Assembly: GCA_014858325.1 (NCBI GenBank)
Contig: RKCM01000024.1
Location: 1-9,292 of the forward strand
Reading direction: 5' to 3'
Origin: Oscillospiraceae bacterium
Lineage (GTDB): Bacteria > Bacillota > Clostridia > Oscillospirales > Ruminococcaceae
Length of the DNA stretch: 9,292 bases
The notes beneath the pieces were generated by a model that was not told the DNA's origin, made no database searches, and worked only from the letters and a program-made list of their open reading frames with translations. A program made the position numbers and the translations under genes. Positions 1 through 5,072 of the stretch are shown here, piece by piece (position 1 is the stretch's first letter; every line of letters starts with the position of its first letter).

Positions 1-671
1 ACGTAGGCGAAGAGCTGCGGCAGGCCCTCCACCAGCCCGTTTGCAAGGCTGAGGATGAGGTCGATGCCTGCCGAGACAAAATCACCGAAATTCGCCCGCA
101 GCTCTTCGGTGAAGGAGAGGACAGCGGGCAGCGCCTGCGACAAAAAATCCGGGATGCCTGCGGCAAACCCGGATGTGAGATTCTGCAGCAGCTCCGTGCC
201 GGTCTGAAGGATGGCCGGGACCAGCGCAGCGATGGCTTCCGGGATGCCGCCGACCGCATTGACGACCAGCGGGAGGAGGTTGTCCACCAGATAAGTGCGG
301 GCTGTCTCCGCAAGGGCCTCCAGCGAGGGCTGAAGGTCCTCACCCAGCGCCATCTGTCCCAGAACATTCTGGGCGGCGGCCTTCATGGATGCAAAGGAGC
401 CGGTCAGGGTGGTGGTGGCCTCCCTGGCCGTGGTGCCGGTGATGTCCAGCTCGGTCTGGATGACATGGATGGCGCTGTACATGTCGGCCAGATTGCCGAG
501 ATCATACTTCACGCCGGAGATCTTCTCGGCGGCCTTCAGCACATCCTCGCCGCTGGTGGTGAACAGGCAATGCTCCCAGGCATACCCCTCATCCAGACGG
601 CCCTGGTCCCGGTAGAAGCAGTCCGCATCAAAAGCGTCCAGATTCTCAATATTATTGTACACGGAGCTCAT
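1..671 (-). CDS. Phage tail tape-measure protein, partial at both ends
   Basis: Reading the minus strand from about 671 to the left edge gives an open frame of roughly 223 codons with no stop. The middle resembles the tape-measure family of Firmicute phages and prophages: it contains KYDLGNLADMYSAIHVIQ, then ELDITGTTAREATTT and GSFASMKAAAQNVLGQM. After it comes a long hydrophobic helical stretch with quasi-repeated units (GGIPEAIAALVPAIL, AAGIPDFLSQALPAVL, GLVEGLPQLF), usual in the C-terminal half of such proteins. Tape-measure proteins set tail length and sit inside the tail tube during DNA injection. Both ends are missing: the 3' end leaves the window and the 5' end stops at the junction with E. 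coli DNA. The Met codon at 669-671 is probably internal and not a true start. The first ~45 residues (about 540-671) do not look like tape-measure sequence to me. The family call is from remembered motifs. Confidence 0.7.
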   Translation of the reverse strand, partial: MSSVYNNIENLDAFDADCFYRDQGRLDEGYAWEHCLFTTSGEDVLKAAEKISGVKYDLGNLADMYSAIHVIQTELDITGTTAREATTTLTGSFASMKAAAQNVLGQMALGEDLQPSLEALAETARTYLVDNLLPLVVNAVGGIPEAIAALVPAILQTGTELLQNLTSGFAAGIPDFLSQALPAVLSFTEELRANFGDFVSAGIDLILSLANGLVEGLPQLFAY

Positions 672-690
672 GACGCTGTCGCTGGCGTGG
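665..690. other. Left chimeric junction: phage gene to E. coli mutS
   Basis: To the left, the minus strand carries the Firmicute phage reading frame; from codon 676 onward the plus strand reads as E. coli MutS (LSLAWACAENLANK and so on). The residues just before it (TELMT) do not match the MutS sequence I remember, which has the Walker B region and YDG immediately before LSLAW. The tape-measure frame stays open through about 690 on the opposite strand, so the exact breakpoint cannot be fixed and a few bases may be shared by both sources. No insertion-sequence end, direct repeat or att-like site is visible here. Confidence 0.75.
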
Positions 691-1125
691 GCGTGCGCGG
701 AAAATCTGGCGAATAAGATTAAGGCATTGACGTTATTTGCTACCCACTATTTCGAGCTGACCCAGTTACCGGAGAAAATGGAAGGCGTCGCTAACGTGCA
801 TCTCGATGCACTGGAGCACGGCGACACCATTGCCTTTATGCACAGCGTGCAGGATGGCGCGGCGAGCAAAAGCTACGGCCTGGCGGTTGCAGCTCTGGCA
901 GGCGTGCCAAAAGAGGTTATTAAGCGCGCACGGCAAAAGCTGCGTGAGCTGGAAAGCATTTCGCCGAACGCCGCCGCTACGCAAGTGGATGGTACGCAAA
1001 TGTCTTTGCTGTCAGTACCAGAAGAAACTTCGCCTGCGGTCGAAGCTCTGGAAAATCTTGATCCGGATTCACTCACCCCGCGTCAGGCGCTGGAGTGGAT
1101 TTATCGCTTGAAGAGCCTGGTGTAA
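676..1125 (+). CDS. mutS: DNA mismatch repair protein MutS, C-terminal fragment
   Basis: This is the last ~149 residues of MutS, the sensor of base mismatches that recruits MutL in methyl-directed repair. The full E. coli protein is 853 residues, so about 83% is absent. The fragment begins just after the Walker B segment and keeps the ATPase motif FATHYFELT, the helix-turn-helix dimerisation region (SYGLAVAALAGVPKEVI) and the C-terminal tetramerisation segment ending in ALEWIYRLKSLV. Sequence and context (pphB next) match E. coli or Shigella very closely from memory. It has no start of its own: the TTG at 655 lies in foreign sequence and has no ribosome binding site. With no mismatch-binding domain and no Walker A, it would not be a functional repair protein. 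It is cut by the junction, not decayed. Confidence 0.95.
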   Translation: MSLAWACAENLANKIKALTLFATHYFELTQLPEKMEGVANVHLDALEHGDTIAFMHSVQDGAASKSYGLAVAALAGVPKEVIKRARQKLRELESISPNAAATQVDGTQMSLLSVPEETSPAVEALENLDPDSLTPRQALEWIYRLKSLV

Positions 1126-1130
1126 TAACA

Positions 1131-1159
1131 ATTCCCGATAGTCTTTTGCTATCGGGAAT
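1131..1159 (+). terminator. Hairpin after mutS, likely terminator
   Basis: An 11-bp perfect stem (ATTCCCGATAG at 1131-1141 with CTATCGGGAAT at 1149-1159) closes a 7-base loop and lies 5 bases after the mutS stop codon. The following ATTAACG is not a strong T-tract, so termination may be incomplete. Readthrough toward pphB is therefore possible. Confidence 0.6.
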
Positions 1160-1190
1160 ATTAACGACAACTGACGAATAAAATAAAAAC

Positions 1191-1224
1191 ACCCTGTATA
1201 ATAGGAAAGCTTATTTTACAGGGT
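1191..1224 (+). promoter_or_regulatory. pphB -10 element inside an inverted repeat covering the RBS
   Basis: TATAAT at 1197-1202 is a consensus -10 box; no good -35 is visible at the usual distance, so this is either a weak or an activator/sigma-variant promoter. The box lies inside an inverted repeat: ACCCTGTA (1191-1198) pairs with TACAGGGT (1217-1224), and after one mismatch AATA pairs with TATT. The right arm contains AGGG (1220-1223), the likely pphB ribosome binding site, 7 bases before the ATG. A transcript starting near 1209 lacks the left arm, whereas a readthrough transcript from mutS would fold it. The regulatory meaning is inferred. Confidence 0.4.
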
Positions 1225-1230
1225 AAAACC

Positions 1231-1887
1231 ATGCCATCTACACGCTATCAAAAAATCAATGCCCATCACTATCGCCATATATGGGTCGTTGGTGATATTC
1301 ATGGTGAATATCAGTTATTACAATCCCGCTTACATCAACTCTCTTTTTTCCCCGAAATCGACTTACTTATTTCTGTCGGCGATAATATTGATCGTGGACC
1401 GGAGAGTCTTGACGTCCTGCGCCTGCTAAACCAACCCTGGTTTACGTCGGTTAAAGGCAACCACGAAGCGATGGCGCTTGAGGCATTCGAAACTGGCGAT
1501 GGCAATATGTGGCTTGCCAGCGGTGGTGACTGGTTTTTCGATTTAAATGATTCAGAGCAACAAGAGGCAATAGATCTGTTGCTGAAATTCCATCACCTTC
1601 CACATATTATTGAAATCACTAACGACAACATAAAATATGTCATCGCACATGCAGATTATCCGGGGAGTGAATATCTCTTTGGTAAAGAAATAGCGGAGAG
1701 CGAATTACTCTGGCCTGTTGATCGTGTGCAGAAATCGCTTAATGGCGAGTTACAACAAATAAACGGCGCTGATTATTTTATATTTGGACATATGATGTTT
1801 GATAACATTCAGACGTTCGCTAACCAGATTTATATTGATACCGGATCGCCGAACAGCGGGCGGCTGTCATTTTATAAAATAAAGTAG
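1231..1887 (+). CDS. pphB: Serine/threonine protein phosphatase PphB
   Basis: A 218-residue metallophosphoesterase of the PPP family, the second E. coli protein phosphatase of this type; it removes phosphate from Ser/Thr (and in vitro Tyr) in the cytoplasm and has been linked to phosphoprotein signalling in enterobacteria. The metal-site motifs are all present: GDIHG (21-25), GDNIDRG (50-56), GNHE (76-79), H140 in IAHADYP and H187 in FGHMMF. Length and sequence agree with E. coli PphB from memory, apart from what may be one or two substitutions. The ATG at 1231 is preceded by AGGG at 1220-1223. It is bounded by hairpins on both sides and so is probably monocistronic. Its ribosome binding site lies in the inverted repeat at 1191-1224. 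Confidence 0.96.
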   Translation: MPSTRYQKINAHHYRHIWVVGDIHGEYQLLQSRLHQLSFFPEIDLLISVGDNIDRGPESLDVLRLLNQPWFTSVKGNHEAMALEAFETGDGNMWLASGGDWFFDLNDSEQQEAIDLLLKFHHLPHIIEITNDNIKYVIAHADYPGSEYLFGKEIAESELLWPVDRVQKSLNGELQQINGADYFIFGHMMFDNIQTFANQIYIDTGSPNSGRLSFYKIK

Positions 1888-1888
1888 T

Positions 1889-1914
1889 CTCATGCTTCTT
1901 CTGTGAAGCATGAG
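1889..1914. terminator. Hairpin between convergent pphB and ygbI
   Basis: A 10-bp perfect stem (CTCATGCTTC at 1889-1898 with GAAGCATGAG at 1905-1914) with a 6-base loop starts 2 bases after the pphB stop. It separates two convergent genes and could act in both directions. The T-rich flank is better on the minus strand (toward the pphB end) than on the plus strand. Confidence 0.55.
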
Positions 1915-1937
1915 TAACCCGGTGTTATTGCAGGCCA

Positions 1938-2705
1938 TTATTCATTTTTCGCTACCAGCAAAGAGAGATCCTGCTTCACCAGCGCGCGACTGGCACTCTC
2001 CGGCAAACCGTCGTCTGTAATAATCTGATCAAACTCGCTTAATGGTAACGCCAGCCATGTCGCCACCTGACCATATTTCGTCGCATCACAGACCAAAACT
2101 CGCTGGCGGCTGGCACTGGCAATCGCCCGTTTCACCGTGACTTTATCTTCCGCTGGCGTAGAAATCCCCCGCACACTCCATGACGATGCAGAAATAAAAG
2201 CCTGATCAATCATCAGGCTGCGCAGCATGGTCGCAGCGGCTTCCCCGACACAGGAACGGTTTTCCCGACACACTGCACCGCCAGTGTGAATAATTGTGCA
2301 ATTACTGTTGTCGAGCAAGTAGTCCGCAATAACGAAATCGTTTGTGACCACAGTCAGTGACTCCATGTGAATCAGATGCTGTGCTATCGCTAACGTGGTC
2401 GTTCCCGCATCCAGATAGATACAACTTCCCGGCTGAACAAGACTTGCCGCCAGCTTGCCAATAGCCGCTTTTTGCGTCATTGCCAGCGCAGTTTTTACCT
2501 GATGAGAAGGTTCATGCGCCACGCGTCCCGGAGACTGGACGCCTCCGGACACCAGCACAACGGCTCCCTGCTGCTCCAGTTTTTGTAAATCCCGACGAAT
2601 GGTCATATGTGACACATTCATTCTGTCCGTTAGTTCAGCAATACTGACAATGCCTTTTTCAGCTACCATCTCAAGGATGATTTGGCGACGCTCTACGGGT
2701 ATCAA
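1938..2705 (-). CDS. ygbI: DeoR-family transcriptional regulator YgbI
   Basis: A DeoR-type sugar-responsive repressor, transcribed away from ygbJ, whose operon (threonate/erythronate-type four-carbon acid use) it presumably controls; that target is inferred from the divergent layout. The N-terminal helix-turn-helix is clear (SIAELTDRMNVSHMTIRRDL, the DeoR recognition-helix signature), followed by the DeoRC sensor domain with DAGTTTLAIAQHL and NDFVIADYLL, the sugar-phosphate pocket. Start choice: the open frame reaches an ATG at 2733-2735, but a strong AAGGAG (2712-2717, minus strand) lies 6 bases before a TTG at 2703-2705, while the ATG has only a weak purine stretch. I therefore prefer the TTG start, giving 255 residues beginning MIPVERRQ; the ATG start would add 10 residues. 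The gene is complete and lies within the E. coli block. Confidence 0.93.
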   Translation of the reverse strand: MIPVERRQIILEMVAEKGIVSIAELTDRMNVSHMTIRRDLQKLEQQGAVVLVSGGVQSPGRVAHEPSHQVKTALAMTQKAAIGKLAASLVQPGSCIYLDAGTTTLAIAQHLIHMESLTVVTNDFVIADYLLDNSNCTIIHTGGAVCRENRSCVGEAAATMLRSLMIDQAFISASSWSVRGISTPAEDKVTVKRAIASASRQRVLVCDATKYGQVATWLALPLSEFDQIITDDGLPESASRALVKQDLSLLVAKNE

Positions 2706-2769
2706 CTTTTGCTCCTTCCTTTGTCCTGCTGACATTCTACGCTATTTGCCTGCGAAACGTGCGCGGCGC

Positions 2770-2784
2770 AACTAACGCTTAGTT
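2770..2784. repeat. Short palindrome upstream of ygbI
   Basis: AACTAA (2770-2775) and TTAGTT (2779-2784) form perfect 6-bp arms around CGC. Its right end overlaps the first two bases of the larger inverted repeat at 2783-2819, on the ygbI side of the divergent region. It could be an accessory operator half or part of the ygbI promoter; this is not established. Confidence 0.35.
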
Positions 2785-2819
2785 CACATAAAATAACACA
2801 CAATGTTAATTTATGTGAA
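2783..2819. promoter_or_regulatory. Long inverted repeat, probable YgbI operator
   Basis: The left arm TTCACATAAAATAAC (2783-2797) and right arm GTTAATTTATGTGAA (2805-2819) are reverse complements except at one position, separated by 7 bases. It sits in the middle of the ygbI-ygbJ divergent region, where a DeoR-family repressor would be expected to bind and control both its own gene and the catabolic operon. The operator role is inferred from symmetry and position. Confidence 0.55.
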
Positions 2820-2832
2820 TCAGATCACCATA
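2811..2832 (+). promoter_or_regulatory. CRP-cAMP site upstream of ygbJ
   Basis: TGTGA (2814-2818), six bases, then TCACC (2825-2829) matches 9 of the 10 core bases of the CRP consensus TGTGA-N6-TCACA, with A/T-rich outer positions. Its centre (2821.5) lies 41.5 bases before the start site predicted from the -10 box at 2851-2856, the spacing of class II CRP-activated promoters. The TGTGA half-site is also the outer end of the inverted repeat at 2783-2819, so activator and repressor would compete here. Confidence 0.6.
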
Positions 2833-2850
2833 TCGTTATCTTCCAGCGCT

Positions 2851-2856
2851 TATATT
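2851..2856 (+). promoter_or_regulatory. Probable -10 box of the ygbJ operon
   Basis: TATATT is a 5-of-6 match to TATAAT, predicting a start near 2863 and a leader of about 38 bases before the ygbJ ATG. The hexamer 17 bases upstream (CCATAT) is a poor -35, as expected for a CRP-dependent promoter. Two direct copies of AATATCA (2860-2866 and 2872-2878) follow at 12-base spacing. Confidence 0.45.
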
Positions 2857-2900
2857 CACAATATCAAACAAAATATCACTTAAATTAACAATGAGAGCAG

Positions 2901-3464
2901 ATGAAAACGGGATCTGAGTTTCATGTCGGTATCGTTGGCTTAGGGTCAATGGGAATGGGAGCAGCACTGTCATGTGTCCGCGCAGGTCTTTCTACCTGGG
3001 GCGCAGACCTGAACAGCAATGCCTGCGCTACGTTGAAAGAGGCAGGTGCTTGCGGGGTTTCTGATAACGCCGCGACGTTTGCCGAAAAACTGGACGCACT
3101 GCTGGTGCTGGTGGTCAATGCGGCCCAGGTTAAACAGGTGCTGTTTGGTGAAACAGGCGTTGCACAACATCTGAAACCCGGTACGGCAGTAATGGTTTCT
3201 TCCACTATCGCTAGTGCTGATGCGCAAGAAATTGCTACCGCTCTGGCTGGATTCGATCTGGAAATGCTGGATGCGGTGGCTGCGCGGGTGAATGTGCCCA
3301 TCATCGCCAGCGGCGGCGCGGGCAAAAAAGAGGATTTTCTGGAGCTGTTCCACCACAAAGGCATCGATGCGGGGCTGGCGGCAGGCATTTTCCACCAGAA
3401 ACTGCTGACCATCCGCAGCTTAAAAGAGTACCTGAATGAAAATGGCGTGGAAATGCGGCTGTGA
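2901..3464 (+). CDS. ltnD: Chimeric frame: YgbJ (LtnD) N-terminus joined to HisF C-terminus
   Basis: Residues 1 to about 125 are the N-terminal NAD(P)-binding domain of E. coli YgbJ/LtnD, an L-threonate dehydrogenase of the 3-hydroxyisobutyrate dehydrogenase family. It has the dinucleotide-binding loop GIVGLGSMG (10-18), then AVMVSSTIASADAQE and GFDLEMLDA. Native YgbJ (about 302 residues) should continue with PVSGG and a C-terminal domain carrying the catalytic lysine. Instead, from residue 126 the sequence is VAARVNVPIIASGGAGKK, the end of imidazole-glycerol-phosphate synthase HisF. The 187-residue product has half of one enzyme and a third of another and lacks the active-site residues of both. 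The codons change character at the same point, and the next genes belong to the hisF donor. I treat it as a junction artefact and not a genuine fusion enzyme. The start at 2901 is the ygbJ start; GAGAG just upstream is a modest ribosome binding site. Confidence 0.9.
   Translation: MKTGSEFHVGIVGLGSMGMGAALSCVRAGLSTWGADLNSNACATLKEAGACGVSDNAATFAEKLDALLVLVVNAAQVKQVLFGETGVAQHLKPGTAVMVSSTIASADAQEIATALAGFDLEMLDAVAARVNVPIIASGGAGKKEDFLELFHHKGIDAGLAAGIFHQKLLTIRSLKEYLNENGVEMRL
3255..3275. other. Right chimeric junction at shared DLEMLDA codons
   Basis: The 21 bases here encode DLEMLDA. From memory, YgbJ reads GFDLEMLDA-PVSGG and HisF proteins carry a D-x-E-M segment directly before the (V)NVPIIASGGAG strand, so both parents probably have nearly the same sequence at this point. 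Upstream codons are E. coli-like; downstream ones are GC-rich and Firmicute-like. A microhomology join (assembly, PCR or ligation) explains both the exact frame and the absence of any mobile-element signature. Confidence 0.8.
3255..3464 (+). pseudogene. hisF: Imidazole glycerol phosphate synthase subunit HisF, 3' fragment
   Basis: About 63-69 C-terminal residues of the cyclase subunit HisF, which with HisH makes imidazole-glycerol phosphate and AICAR in histidine synthesis. Visible features are the (beta/alpha)8-barrel strand and phosphate-binding loop VPIIASGGAGKKEDF, the second phosphate-site region DAGLAAGIFHQK, and the usual ending IRSLKEYLNENGVEMRL. The N-terminal two-thirds, including both catalytic aspartates, is missing because of the junction, so the gene is broken here only by how the sequence was joined. 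In the donor genome it is presumably intact and leads into hisIE 68 bases downstream. Confidence 0.9.
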
Positions 3465-3469
3465 ACCCC

Positions 3470-3498
3470 TTGCGTTTCCCATCGGAATCGGATAAACT
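3470..3498 (+). promoter_or_regulatory. Possible internal promoter before hisIE
   Basis: TTGCGT (3470-3475), 17 bases, then TAAACT (3493-3498) is a fair sigma-A match in the hisF-hisIE gap. It would start transcription near 3505, just at the small CCCC-TTTT-GGGG hairpin (3507-3518) ahead of the hisIE ribosome binding site. It may give hisIE-hisK expression independent of the upstream his genes; moderate support only. Confidence 0.35.
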
Positions 3499-3532
3499 AT
3501 AGGTGTCCCCTTTTGGGGCGGGAGTAACCAAT

Positions 3533-4168
3533 ATGGAACTGAAATTTGATGAAAAGGGCCTCATTCCTGCCATCGTGCAGGACCACTACACCAAAGAGGT
3601 GCTGACGCTGGCGTATATGAACGCCGAGACGCTGGCACTGACCATCGCCGAGGGCCGCACGGTCTTCTGGAGCCGGAGCCGTCAGGAGATCTGGCGCAAA
3701 GGAGAGACCAGCGGCAACGTGCAGCGGGTGGTGTCCATCACCGCCGACTGCGACGCCGATGCGCTGGTGGTGGAGGTGATAAAATCCGGCCCGGCCTGCC
3801 ACACCGGCGCGGAGAGCTGCTTCTTCCAGGAAGTGTACGTCTCGCCGGAGCTCAAGCAGTTCAGCTGGCAGGGGCTGTATCAGCTCATCAAAGGCCGCAA
3901 GACGGACCCGCAGGAGGGCAGCTACACCACCTATCTTTTTGAAAAAGGCAAGGAGAAGATCCTGAAAAAGGTGGGCGAGGAGTGCACCGAGGTCATCATT
4001 GCGGGCGAAAAGGAAGACAGGGCCGAGACCATCTATGAGATCAGCGATCTGGCTTACCATGTGCTGGTGCTGATGGTGCAGGCAGGCATCACGGTGGAGG
4101 ACATCACCCGTGAGCTGGAAAAACGCCATGTCATCGACCACAAGGTCAAACAGGAAAGGATGCAGTGA
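3533..4168 (+). CDS. hisIE: Bifunctional phosphoribosyl-AMP cyclohydrolase / phosphoribosyl-ATP pyrophosphatase
   Basis: A 211-residue fusion catalysing steps 2 and 3 of histidine synthesis: the HisE half hydrolyses phosphoribosyl-ATP to phosphoribosyl-AMP and the HisI half opens its purine ring. HisI (about 1-110) shows RSRQEIWRKGETSGN (48-62), the metal-binding DCDAD (72-76), and Cys/His ligands in GPACHTGAESC (87-96). HisE (about 115-205) shows the MazG-like metal motifs EECTE (149-153) and EISDLAYH (169-176). Start: ATG at 3533, 8 bases after GGAG at 3521-3524; the in-frame codon at 3503 would add ten residues and has no ribosome binding site. It follows hisF by 68 bases and precedes the histidinol phosphatase by 7 bases, so the last two are probably cotranscribed. 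Complete and typical of the family. Confidence 0.95.
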   Translation: MELKFDEKGLIPAIVQDHYTKEVLTLAYMNAETLALTIAEGRTVFWSRSRQEIWRKGETSGNVQRVVSITADCDADALVVEVIKSGPACHTGAESCFFQEVYVSPELKQFSWQGLYQLIKGRKTDPQEGSYTTYLFEKGKEKILKKVGEECTEVIIAGEKEDRAETIYEISDLAYHVLVLMVQAGITVEDITRELEKRHVIDHKVKQERMQ

Positions 4169-4175
4169 ATTCACT

Positions 4176-5000
4176 ATGGCAGATTACCAAAAGTCCAGTG
4201 TACATTGTCACTCGACGATGTGTGACGGCAAAAATACCTTACAGGAGATGGCCAGCGCTGCTTGTGCACAGGGGCTGACCACACTGGGCTTCACGGGCCA
4301 TAGCTATACCCAGCGCGACCGTGAATACTGCATGAGCCCCAGCCGCACCGCCCAGTATAAGGCCACCATTTCCAAGCTCAAGACTGAGTACAAGGGCAAG
4401 GTGGATATCCTGTGCGGCATCGAGTGGGACATCCTCAGCGAGGACAAGCGCACCGGCTACGATTACTGGATCGGCTCGGCGCACCACCTCTACGGCAAGA
4501 ACACCGGCAAGTATTACGAGATCGATTTCCGCCCGCAGGATCTGCACGACTGCATCTACGATGACTTTGACGGCGACCCGCTGGCAGCCGTTGAGGCATA
4601 TTTTGCCGAGGTGGAAAAGGTCGCGGCCCTCAAGCCTGACATCCTTGCCCACATCGACCTCATCAAAAAGCTGAACGCCGAGGGCGAGTTCTTCGATGAA
4701 GAAGCTCCCCGCTACAAGGCTGCCGCCCTCAAGGCACTGCAGGCCGCCAAAGAAAACGGCTGCCTGCTGGAGGTGAACACCGGCGGCGTCTACCGCGGCT
4801 ACCGCAAGGATTTTTACCCCGGCCCCTGGCTGCTGGGCGAGTGGAACAAGATGGGCGGCAAGGTCATCATCACCTCTGACGCCCACGATGCTTCCAGCCT
4901 GACCTACGGCTTCGATGAGGCGGCTGCCGCCCTCAAGGCCGCAGGCTTTGCCAGCGTGGAAGTGCTGACCGTCAACGGCTTTGAGAGCCAGGAGATCTGA
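4176..5000 (+). CDS. hisK: Histidinol-phosphatase, PHP family (HisK/HisJ type)
   Basis: A 274-residue PHP-domain phosphoesterase converting histidinol phosphate to histidinol, the penultimate stage of histidine synthesis in many Firmicutes, unrelated to the HAD-type HisB enzyme of E. coli. The metal-binding PHP motifs are intact: HxH at 10-12, H42 in GFTGHS, E83 in GIEWD, GSAHH (100-104), H159 in ILAHID and D235/H237 in TSDAHD. Start: ATG at 4176, 7 bases after the hisIE stop; a purine-rich AGGAAAGGA lies at the end of hisIE, somewhat further upstream than ideal. The open frame extends to 4110 inside hisIE, but that part is a shadow. Position after hisIE supports the histidine role over other PHP phosphatases. 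Cytoplasmic, no signal peptide. Confidence 0.9.
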   Translation: MADYQKSSVHCHSTMCDGKNTLQEMASAACAQGLTTLGFTGHSYTQRDREYCMSPSRTAQYKATISKLKTEYKGKVDILCGIEWDILSEDKRTGYDYWIGSAHHLYGKNTGKYYEIDFRPQDLHDCIYDDFDGDPLAAVEAYFAEVEKVAALKPDILAHIDLIKKLNAEGEFFDEEAPRYKAAALKALQAAKENGCLLEVNTGGVYRGYRKDFYPGPWLLGEWNKMGGKVIITSDAHDASSLTYGFDEAAAALKAAGFASVEVLTVNGFESQEI

Positions 5001-5010
5001 ACTTAAATTG

Positions 5011-5052
5011 ACCCTCTCCGTCCATGCGAAAACAGGATGGAGAGGGTTCTTT
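5011..5052 (+). terminator. Intrinsic terminator after the his genes
   Basis: ACCCTCTCCGTCC (5011-5023) pairs with GGATGGAGAGGGT (5035-5047) over 13 bp with one G-T wobble, with an 11-base loop, followed by TCTTT. It lies 10 bases after the histidinol phosphatase stop and 21 bases before the MATE start, marking the end of the his unit. Some readthrough is likely because the T-tract is short and no clear promoter precedes the MATE gene. Confidence 0.75.
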
Positions 5053-5072
5053 CTGCCAATGGGAGGAATCGT

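Noticed and set aside
655..675. TTG at 655 as a real start for a short MutS-like protein
   Set aside because: It lies in the phage-derived sequence before the junction, has no ribosome binding site, and the MutS identity starts only at 676.
385..716. Small plus-strand open frames in the left 700 bases
   Set aside because: They are antisense to the tape-measure frame, have no ribosome binding sites, and show no recognisable protein features.
676..3275. Recent horizontal transfer of E. coli genes into a Clostridia member
   Set aside because: Partial genes at both ends, no mobile element, no att or target duplication, and flanks from two different loci.
2901..3464. A new oxidoreductase-HisF fusion enzyme
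   Set aside because: Both domains are truncated through their folds, active sites are missing, and the codon character and neighbours change at the same point; a junction artefact is simpler.
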